From Bacillus smithii (GTDB lineage: Bacteria > Bacillota > Bacilli > Bacillales > DSM-4216): a stretch of 64,000 nucleotides of DNA. The notes under the pieces were generated by a model, which was not told the DNA's origin, made no database searches, and was given only the letters and a program-made list of their open reading frames with translations. Position numbers and translations under genes: made by a program. The stretch spans positions 848,001 to 912,000 of the forward strand of contig NZ_CP012024.1 of NCBI RefSeq assembly GCF_001050115.1, given 5' to 3'. Shown one piece after another: positions 59,001-64,000 of the stretch; positions within the stretch are counted from its first letter, which is position 1, and each line of letters starts with the position of its first letter.

Positions 59001-59794
59001 AAAACGGATGGGCTGAACTGGTGGAAAAAGGAAAAATCGTTCCATTTGAATCTTCATTTCAAAAAGAGATTACAAAGCAATTGGAGTGGAAATATCCATT
59101 TGCTGATTCAGTGCGGCTTCGTTCTAAACAATCGGTTTCCGAACTGAAAAGATTATTTGAAATGCCTGACGAAACAGCTGGTACCGATCTTATTCGCCGA
59201 CATGAAAAACCTATTTTTGAGCGGCCGAAGTTTATGCAAGAAAAAAAATTAACACCCGCTGAAATAGGAACGGCCATGCATGCTGTCATGCAGCATATTC
59301 CGCTAAGCGTTTTTCCAACGAAGGAATCGATCATTGAATTGGTTGCTCAGCTGCGACAGAAAGAATTGATTACCGCTGAACAAGCGGAAGCGATTCATAT
59401 TGAAGAAATTCTAGGTTTCTTTGAAACTTCTGTCGGAAAACGCCTTATCCGCGCTGATCGAATTTGGCGAGAGGTGCCATTTAGTATGGCGATAGAAGCG
59501 AAGGAATTGAACGAAAAATGGAAGGATGTAGCGGATTCCGTTTTAGTTCAAGGCATCATTGATTGCTTATTCGAGGAGAATGGTCAGCTTGTTTTGTTGG
59601 ATTATAAAACAGATCGAATGGACCGATTCGTAAAAGGCGGGAAGGATGTTGTTCAAGTATTGGAAAATCGCTATCGTATTCAAATAGCTTTATATACAAG
59701 AGCGGTGGAGCAAATTTTAAAGCGGCCGCTTTCTGAAGCCTATTTATACTTTTTTGACGGTGGCCGTCTTATAGAGATAAACGACCGATTATGA
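56021..59794 (+). CDS. addA: AddA, helicase-nuclease subunit A, 1257 aa
   Basis: UvrD/Rep-type helicase plus RecB-family nuclease; motor subunit of AddAB. Walker A AAAAGSGKT (residues 34-42), motif II VLVDEYQDTN (Asp413, Glu414), KQSIYRFRLAEP (motif III region), motif V/VI LMTIHASKGLEFPVV and VLYVALTRAKEKL. C-terminal nuclease motif LVLLDYKTDRM with Asp1194 and Lys1196, preceded by VQGIIDCLFEE. All catalytic residues visible. Its start overlaps the addB stop (ATGA), with GGGGCGAG as ribosome binding site. In B. subtilis sbcD/sbcC follow; here a terminator and the convergent gerP operon follow. Confidence 0.97.
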   Translation: MMGKYPIPLKPDHVSWTDDQWKAIMADGQDILVAAAAGSGKTAVLVERIIQKITSRKNPVDVDELLVVTFTNASAAEMKHRIGQALEEAANQQPNSEHLRKQLGLLNRASISTLHSFCLEVIQKFYYLIDIDPAFRIVENMEGTLLREEALDELFEEEYGKEGNDRFYQLVETFSNDRSDAELQDLVNKLYFFSQSHPNPELWLEQLADMYDVNEEDSIDELPFLGALKFEIGLQLEIAFQLLREGLELTKRPGGPAPRAENFLIDLEMVESLLAAKDSWQDLYEKFQNVTFDRLKSCRGSEYDKTLVDESKNIRDQAKKIIQKIKDDYFSRNPRYYLRDLKEMKDVVETLAYLVKAFMNRYQEKKREKGLVDFSDLEHYCLAILTESESNGERVPSEAALYYQHRFKEVLVDEYQDTNLVQEAILQLVSKRPETDGNLFMVGDVKQSIYRFRLAEPNLFLEKYRRFTADGEGSGLKIDLSKNFRSRYEVLAGTNFLFKQIMGAKVGEIEYDEQAELVKGSSYPEEEEYPVEVVLMDQGEKQERAVSTEEYADQALFDEEDLEQSQIESRWMAGKIRELILERKPIFDPKTQTHRPIQYRDIVILLRSMTWAPEIMEEFKKAGIPVYADLSTGYFNATEIAIMMSLLKVIDNPYQDIPLASVLRSPIVNCSEDELAKIRLHSKKGSYYDALKAFIQAVPKPSEEELHEKVSLFAKELPKWRSKARTGSLSELIWQLYRDTGFYEFVGGLPGGKQRQANLRALYDRARQYESTSFRGLFRFLRFIERMNERGDDLGAARALSEQEDVVRLMTIHASKGLEFPVVFVAGLGKQFNFEDLKKSYLMDKEYGFASSYVNVEKRISYPTIIQMAFKRKKRLESIAEEMRVLYVALTRAKEKLYLIGTLKNAEKAISSWKKALSRPDWLLSEYDRANANCYLDWIGPALVRHRDACLLHEDETDSPSEIQEIWHHPSKWLVHLYHKDEFKETVTNESQEENGWAELVEKGKIVPFESSFQKEITKQLEWKYPFADSVRLRSKQSVSELKRLFEMPDETAGTDLIRRHEKPIFERPKFMQEKKLTPAEIGTAMHAVMQHIPLSVFPTKESIIELVAQLRQKELITAEQAEAIHIEEILGFFETSVGKRLIRADRIWREVPFSMAIEAKELNEKWKDVADSVLVQGIIDCLFEENGQLVLLDYKTDRMDRFVKGGKDVVQVLENRYRIQIALYTRAVEQILKRPLSEAYLYFFDGGRLIEINDRL

Positions 59795-59827
59795 AAGGAA
59801 CCACATCTGCTTCACGGATCATCAATA

Positions 59828-59869
59828 AGCCGGCTGAAAGCCGTAAAAAGAAGGGGCTTTTAGCCGGCT
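59828..59869. terminator. bidirectional terminator between addA and gerPF
   Basis: AGCCGGCTGAAAGCC (59828-59842) pairs with GGCTTTTAGCCGGCT (59855-59869) over 15 bp with one wobble. It can serve both convergent operons, though T-runs are short. Confidence 0.8.
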
Positions 59870-59881
59870 GTATCTTTATGA

Positions 59882-60100
59882 TCAATTATTTCCAGCAAGA
59901 GGCTGGTCGAAGACACTTGTTGTTATAGTTGGATTCGTGCTGAGCCCTGAATAGGTCACGATAAATGGTCCGGTATTAAAACCGCCGGCGCCTGCCGACG
60001 TTCTTGAGGCTGATTTTGGCGAAATAAAAGCGGTATCGCCAAATTGCACCACTCCGTTGCTCACGTGTATGAATTGGGCAGATCCGATTACAGACGGCAT
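59882..60100 (-). CDS. gerPF: GerPF, spore germination protein, 72 aa
   Basis: Last gene of the gerP operon. GerP proteins are needed for germinants to pass the spore coat. Family pattern: MPSVIGSAQFIHVSNGVVQFGDT, SPKSASRTSAGAGGFNTGPF, and a short threonine/serine-rich end. It resembles GerPA, its paralogue at the start of the operon. Start at MPSVIG, 7 nt after AAAGGATG; starts 2 bp after the gerPE stop. Confidence 0.93.
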   Translation of the reverse strand: MPSVIGSAQFIHVSNGVVQFGDTAFISPKSASRTSAGAGGFNTGPFIVTYSGLSTNPTITTSVFDQPLAGNN

Positions 60101-60101
60101 A

Positions 60102-60518
60102 TCAAACATCCTTTGGCATAAGATTTTTCGTCTCCATGTTTTTAACGTTTTCAATGTTTTCAATATGACGAATATGTTTTACTCTTGAATCAAAAACACC
60201 GTTAACTAGCGAACCAATTTGAATCACTGCAGACGCAGATGTTCCGATGATGGAAAGATTTCCAACATGGATGACGGGGTTTACATGGAACGTTTGGACT
60301 GAGTGTCCCGGTTCTCCAAGCTGAAAATGAAGAGGTTCCGAAAAAATCGGAAAAGATAAAAAAGGATATTCATCTAAAAAGAAAAATTGCTTTGTATGCT
60401 GAACGGCCAATACATTGGCTCTTGATGCGATATTTTCGACATCGCCGATATTGAAAACCGAACTGAAGAGAAGAGTCGTTAAATGAATATTGTCTACTAC
60501 AGAAGATCGGACTGGCAT
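60102..60518 (-). CDS. gerPE: GerPE, spore germination protein, 138 aa
   Basis: GerPE-type protein: MPVRSSVVDNIHLTTLLFSSVFNIGD, then QTFHVNPVIHVGNLSIIGTSASAVIQIGS. The FxIGD/IQIGS segments are typical of GerP members. Start at MPVRSS with an AGGGGGT site upstream; the longer frame into gerPD is not supported. The C-terminus has an odd short-repeat tail HIRHIENIENVKNMETKN. Fifth gene of the operon. Confidence 0.9.
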   Translation of the reverse strand: MPVRSSVVDNIHLTTLLFSSVFNIGDVENIASRANVLAVQHTKQFFFLDEYPFLSFPIFSEPLHFQLGEPGHSVQTFHVNPVIHVGNLSIIGTSASAVIQIGSLVNGVFDSRVKHIRHIENIENVKNMETKNLMPKDV

Positions 60519-60525
60519 AAGACGA

Positions 60526-60705
60526 TTACCCCCTAGGTGAAAATGGAACAAAAGGTCCCACGATCAAAGCTTCCGGAGGGGTATCGAAAGCGGAAAACAG
60601 TTGGATTTGGTTCGCATCTCCAATTAATACAAGCGAAGAACTGGATACACCAGTAATTTTAATATTGGCAACTTTTAATTCATGATTGCTGACTTGGAGG
60701 TTCAT
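60526..60705 (-). CDS. gerPD: GerPD, spore germination protein, 59 aa
   Basis: Short protein MNLQVSNHELKVANIKITGVSSSS followed by LVLIGDANQIQLFSAFDTPPE, matching GerPD. Start at MNLQVS, 8 nt after AAGGTGG. It overlaps the gerPC 3' end by 26 bp, so translation is coupled. Confidence 0.92.
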   Translation of the reverse strand: MNLQVSNHELKVANIKITGVSSSSLVLIGDANQIQLFSAFDTPPEALIVGPFVPFSPRG

Positions 60706-61300
60706 TGAATGTTCCACCTTTCTGGTCAGGCATGGCAGTTAAAAAGCGGACAATAGCTTGTTGAATATCCAATTTTGTTTTTTCGAGCACCTCTTGTTGT
60801 ATGAGAGAAGAGTCTTTATGACGGTGAGCGAGCTGTTGAATATAAAATTGTATACGTTCCGGCAATTGTTTAGCAAGATCGGTTTTGATGACTGAGTAAA
60901 CGGAAGGCTCTACTTTTCGTTTTTGAAGAACTTCCTGATGGCGGAGCCAGTCCGGCAGTTCATTATTAATATATTCATTCATGGCAGCATACGTGTTTAA
61001 AAGCAGTTGGGCGTACTCAAGCGGAGGCAGGGCCGATTGGTCAGAAAAGGGAAGAGCCATATCAGCCATTTCTGCCGTATCTGCGGGATTCATACCAATA
61101 TTCAACGTCCCTTCTAACGTATCGACTTTCAACTGATCAAATCGATATTCCATTTTTTCCACGTTCATAACCGGCTTCTTTTTCATGTCTTGCAATTGAT
61201 CTTTAATGGATTGTATTTCCCGTTTCAGCACTTCAATTTTTTGATGCTGCTCTCCGATATATTGATATAATTGATGGAAAATAGAAGAGTAATTATACAT
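60680..61300 (-). CDS. gerPC: GerPC, spore germination protein, 206 aa
   Basis: The largest GerP protein. N-terminal coiled coil (FHQLYQYIGEQHQKIEVLKREIQSIKDQLQDMKKK), then a segment with VDTLEGTLNIGMNP, and a helical C-terminal region ending in a proline/glutamine tail. Predicted coat-associated. GAGGTGATAAA directly precedes ATG. Length is about that of B. subtilis GerPC (205 aa). Confidence 0.93.
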   Translation of the reverse strand: MYNYSSIFHQLYQYIGEQHQKIEVLKREIQSIKDQLQDMKKKPVMNVEKMEYRFDQLKVDTLEGTLNIGMNPADTAEMADMALPFSDQSALPPLEYAQLLLNTYAAMNEYINNELPDWLRHQEVLQKRKVEPSVYSVIKTDLAKQLPERIQFYIQQLAHRHKDSSLIQQEVLEKTKLDIQQAIVRFLTAMPDQKGGTFNEPPSQQS

Positions 61301-61315
61301 TTTATCACCTCAACA

Positions 61316-61543
61316 TTACGCAGTAGGCGGCTGCAGCGGGACAAGTATGGGCAATGAGGAATATGGTTTGTTGAGAATGTTTTGTGACAATTCGGGGGCC
61401 GGTTCTGTAAAACCGCCGGTATTATATAAATTGGCAATAGACCGACTGGAGCCGAGCGTACCGATTTGAAGTACGGATGAATTGGTCAGGCTGCCGATTT
61501 TGATCATACGAATTTGAATTGATTGTTGGACGTAAATATTCAT
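61316..61543 (-). CDS. gerPB: GerPB, spore germination protein, 75 aa
   Basis: MNIYVQQSIQIRMIKIGSLTNSS, then VLQIGTLGSSRSIANLYNTGGFTEPAP, matching GerPB. The VLQIG segment echoes the VFHIGD/VQFGD segments of GerPA and GerPF. AAAGAGGGA lies 6-7 nt before ATG. The gene lies 13 bp downstream of gerPA and 15 bp upstream of gerPC. Confidence 0.94.
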   Translation of the reverse strand: MNIYVQQSIQIRMIKIGSLTNSSVLQIGTLGSSRSIANLYNTGGFTEPAPELSQNILNKPYSSLPILVPLQPPTA

Positions 61544-61556
61544 AAAAAATCCCTCT

Positions 61557-61778
61557 TTAAAGGTTAAAGTTTATGCCTTGGTCGATTCCATCGTTGTCCA
61601 ATGTGTTAGTGGCTGAATATTGGTTATAAATGGCCAAGCCGTCTCCGGTATTGAATGATCCGGCGCCGGAAAAGGTTTTCGTATTGGAAATGGGGCGAAT
61701 TTGTATGACATCCCCGATATGAAAGACGCCACTCGAGCTGACATTTATCACTTGAACGGCACCCACATAAGCTGGCAT
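61557..61778 (-). CDS. gerPA: GerPA, spore germination protein, 73 aa
   Basis: First gene of the gerPABCDEF operon, which in B. subtilis is transcribed by sigma-K in the mother cell. MPAYVGAVQVINVSSSGVFHIGDV, then SNTKTFSGAGSFNTGDGL, is the canonical GerPA sequence. AAAAGGATG is placed 8 nt before ATG. I could not identify a convincing sigma-K promoter in the 240 bp upstream (61779-62018), which contain no gene. Confidence 0.95.
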   Translation of the reverse strand: MPAYVGAVQVINVSSSGVFHIGDVIQIRPISNTKTFSGAGSFNTGDGLAIYNQYSATNTLDNDGIDQGINFNL

Positions 61779-62018
61779 CGCCGTTCACATCCTTTTTTGA
61801 GAGTCTTGATTCTGATCATAAGTTCACCGTTTGATTATCAATAGACTATTCGAATTTGATGGCTGTTATTGTCTGAATCAAGGATTCAGCATCTGGCTAA
61901 GCTGCGCGTTCTGCTTTATTATATGTGGGGGTCGGGAAGATGTGATACATAAGCCTATAGAAAAAATAACTGGTCGGATTGCCTGAATGTTTGAAAATGA
62001 TGATTTGGAGGAATGGTA

Positions 62019-63185
62019 ATGGGGGAGGAAAATAGAACGCCGCTTCATCCCAATAAGCGGATATTGTCGCTGGATGTCATGAGAGGGATATCGCTGCTTG
62101 GCATTTTCTTAGTCAACATGATTTCATTTCATTCTCCTTATCTTTATTATGATCCTTATCATTGGTGGAATAGCCCGAGCGATTATGCCCATTATGCGTG
62201 GATCGATGTTTTGGTCCAAGCGAGTTTTTATCCGTTGTTTGCCATGCTGTTCGGATACAGCATGTCTTTGCAGCAAGAAAGATTGAAACAGAACTTTTTT
62301 TTGCTGGAGTCAAAACGTTTGTTGGTGCTGATGGTGGCAGGAATTCTTCATATCGTATTTATTTGGTCTGGAGATATCTTATTGAATTATTCGGTATGCG
62401 GCTTTCTTTTGCTTTTGTTTATGAAAGGACGAGGACGTACCTTAATCATATTTGGCAGCGTATTATATCTTATTCCGCATTTATTCTTAAGCATTCTATT
62501 GATTATGACATCGATCATAAATCCTGAAAGCACTGCTTTTTGGTCGGATATGAACGGTATTCAACATTCTATTCAAGCATACAGTACCGGTTCTTTTTGG
62601 AGTATTACGAAGCAGCGTCTCGTTGATTGGTATTCTGTCAACGGCTCGACTCATTTTTTTTCGGTGCTTTTGTCTATTTTTCCTATGTTTTTGATAGGGG
62701 CGGGGGCCGGAAAACTTCATTTGGTTGAATCGATTGAAAAGCATAAAAAGCTCAATCTTACTTTGCTGCTTATGTTCATGGCAGCAGGAATCTTCTTGAA
62801 ATTGCTTCCGTTCTTTTTTGGTCAGAACATGGCTTATCAATATGTGCAAGATTCGCTTGGCGGACCGTTGCTTTCCGTTGCTTATGCATTAGCTGTCATG
62901 ATCATTGTCCGCAATCCATACGGCCAGAAATACAGCAAATGGATCGCACAGGCGGGAAGAATGTCGTTGACGAATTATTTATTTCAATCGGTGATAGGGT
63001 CTTTGCTTTTTTACCATTATGGATTAGCTTTATATGGTAAAATGGATTTAATCACCGGCTCGTGGCTGGCATTTACCCTTTATCTCATCCAATTGATTTT
63101 ATCGGAAATGTGGCTCTCCAAATTTCAACAAGGGCCTTTGGAAAACGTGTGGAAAATGCTGGTCTACGGCAGAAAAACAGCATGA
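62019..63185 (+). CDS. DUF418 (YeiB-type) membrane protein, 388 aa
   Basis: Polytopic membrane protein with about ten hydrophobic segments. The N-terminus RILSLDVMRGISLLGIFLVNM is the family hallmark (LDVLRGxAxLGI). The C-terminal DUF418 domain carries WIAQAGRMSLTNYLFQSVIGSLLFYHYG. Family members are putative transporters or acyltransferase-like proteins of unknown function. Start at MGEENR, 7 nt after TTGGAGG; an in-frame ATG two codons upstream is too close to that site. B. subtilis has relatives (yxaH, yrkO), but not here between gerP and yisK as far as I recall. Confidence 0.88.
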   Translation: MGEENRTPLHPNKRILSLDVMRGISLLGIFLVNMISFHSPYLYYDPYHWWNSPSDYAHYAWIDVLVQASFYPLFAMLFGYSMSLQQERLKQNFFLLESKRLLVLMVAGILHIVFIWSGDILLNYSVCGFLLLLFMKGRGRTLIIFGSVLYLIPHLFLSILLIMTSIINPESTAFWSDMNGIQHSIQAYSTGSFWSITKQRLVDWYSVNGSTHFFSVLLSIFPMFLIGAGAGKLHLVESIEKHKKLNLTLLLMFMAAGIFLKLLPFFFGQNMAYQYVQDSLGGPLLSVAYALAVMIIVRNPYGQKYSKWIAQAGRMSLTNYLFQSVIGSLLFYHYGLALYGKMDLITGSWLAFTLYLIQLILSEMWLSKFQQGPLENVWKMLVYGRKTA

Positions 63186-63212
63186 CGGGGAAAATAGATG
63201 GGGGTGAAGGAC

Positions 63213-64000
63213 ATGAAATGGGTCAGTTTCCGTACGGGGAAATATGATGGCTATGGCGTTTACGATGAACAAAAACAATTGATTTTGGACGTAAAAAAAA
63301 TGGATGAACAAAGAAACGGCTATTCCGATCTTCCTGAACAGCTTGTAGAGGCGTTAGGATTAGGAGATCTCTTCTTGCAAAAAGTACATACTCTATTAAA
63401 CTGGGAACAGGGTCAACGCAACCGTCCGTGGGCGTTCAAATGGGAAGATGTGGAACTGTTGGCACCCATTCCGCGGCCATTAAAAAATGTGATTTGCATT
63501 GGAAAAAACTATCGAGATCATGCGGTGGAATTGGGTGGAAAAGATGGGGTGCCTGAACATCTGATCGTTTTTTCGAAAGCACCGACAACCGTCACTGGCC
63601 ATTTGCATCCGATTCCTGCTTATACGGATGTGACGGAAGCCCTTGATTATGAAGGTGAATTGGCCGTTATTATTGGAAAAAAAGGAAAAGGAATTCAAAA
63701 AGAAGAAGCTTTAGATTATGTCTTCGGGTATACCATCATTAATGACGTGACGGCAAGGGATTTGCAAAAGCGTCATGTACAATATTTTCTGGGAAAAAGC
63801 CTTGACTGTTCATGCCCGATGGGACCTTGGATTGTCACGAAAGACGAGGTGCCGGATCCAGGCAATTTGGGCATAGAAACAAGAGTGAATGGAGAAGTGA
63901 GGCAAATGTCTAATACACGACATTTTATTTTCTCGATTGAAGAAATAATAGAAACCCTTTCTAAAGGGATGACATTGGAACCCGGAGATGTGATCGCGAC
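63213..64000 (+). CDS. yisK: YisK, fumarylacetoacetate hydrolase-family protein (3' end cut by window edge)
   Basis: FAH-superfamily protein; 262 of about 300 residues are visible. N-terminal small domain MKWVSFRTGKYDGYGVYDE, then the catalytic FAH domain: VICIGKNYRDHAVELGG, VTEALDYEGELAVIIGKKGKG (metal-binding glutamates), GYTIINDVTARDLQ and SLDCSCPMGPWIV. YisK of B. subtilis is an oxaloacetate decarboxylase associated with Mbl, as I recall. GGGGTGAAGG precedes ATG. It follows gerP and DUF418, as yisK follows gerP in B. subtilis. Confidence 0.92.
   Translation, partial: MKWVSFRTGKYDGYGVYDEQKQLILDVKKMDEQRNGYSDLPEQLVEALGLGDLFLQKVHTLLNWEQGQRNRPWAFKWEDVELLAPIPRPLKNVICIGKNYRDHAVELGGKDGVPEHLIVFSKAPTTVTGHLHPIPAYTDVTEALDYEGELAVIIGKKGKGIQKEEALDYVFGYTIINDVTARDLQKRHVQYFLGKSLDCSCPMGPWIVTKDEVPDPGNLGIETRVNGEVRQMSNTRHFIFSIEEIIETLSKGMTLEPGDVIA

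Overview
The window is a chromosomal segment of a spore-forming, low-GC Gram-positive rod of the family Bacillaceae. Evidence: a Bacillus-type 16S-23S-5S rRNA operon; an alpha/beta-type small acid-soluble spore protein; gerPABCDEF; comK; addAB; prsA; hpr/scoC; and gene order closely following the Bacillus subtilis yhe-yha-yhg-yhf-yhj-gerP region (yheBA, yhaX-hemZ, yhaONML-prsA, yhaI-hpr-yhaH-trpP, hit-ecsAB, hmoB-hemEHY-yhgDE, yhfI, yhfN, yhzC-comK, yhjDE, addBA, gerP, yisK). I cannot fix the genus from sequence alone.

Layout. 0-5 kb: on the minus strand, a SASP gene cut by the window edge, a small unknown gene and three tandem ATP-grasp spore-coat-associated paralogues (YheC/YheD family), the third frameshifted. 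5-7 kb: yheB and yheA. 7-12 kb: a complete rRNA operon with no tRNA in its spacer. 12.2 kb: a 121-bp palindromic element with perfect 15-bp ends. 12.5-23.3 kb: yhaX, hemZ, yhzD-like, yhaO-yhaN-yhaM, yhaL, prsA and two 28-residue YjcZ-like sporulation peptides. 23.8-25.4 kb: an IS200/IS605-type element with tnpB, no tnpA, and a divergent ribbon-helix-helix gene. 25.5-31.8 kb: yhaI, hpr, yhaH, trpP (with a TRAP-type triplet array over its ribosome binding site), hit, a 1.1-kb gene-poor gap, then ecsAB. 31.9-41.2 kb: a yhfA-like permease, hmoB, the haem genes hemE-hemH-hemY, and yhgD-yhgE. 41.3-50.2 kb: yhfI, a thioredoxin-reductase-like protein, an enoyl-CoA hydratase-like protein, an M48 protease, yhzC/comK, yhjD, yhjE and an aromatic-acid-exporter-like membrane protein. 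50.4-52.1 kb: a DDE insertion sequence with a frameshifted transposase, inserted in a T-tract. 52.4-59.8 kb: addB-addA behind a promoter containing a LexA-like box. 59.9-64 kb: gerPF-A on the minus strand, a DUF418 membrane protein and yisK, cut by the right edge.

How the genes work together: haem biosynthesis (hemZ, hemE, hemH, hemY) and haem degradation (hmoB); spore formation and germination (SASP, yhe ATP-grasp genes, yhaX, yhaL, YjcZ-like peptides, gerP); double-strand break and nucleic-acid processing (yhaO/yhaN, yhaM, addAB); stationary-phase and competence control (hpr, comK); and secretion/membrane functions (prsA, ecsAB, yhgE). The most interesting signals are regulatory: a 5-nt-periodic TRAP site on trpP, a symmetric shared promoter/operator between tnpB and its divergent RHH gene, a LexA-like box upstream of addBA, and a TetR operator before yhgD. 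All were found by eye, without alignments or database searches.
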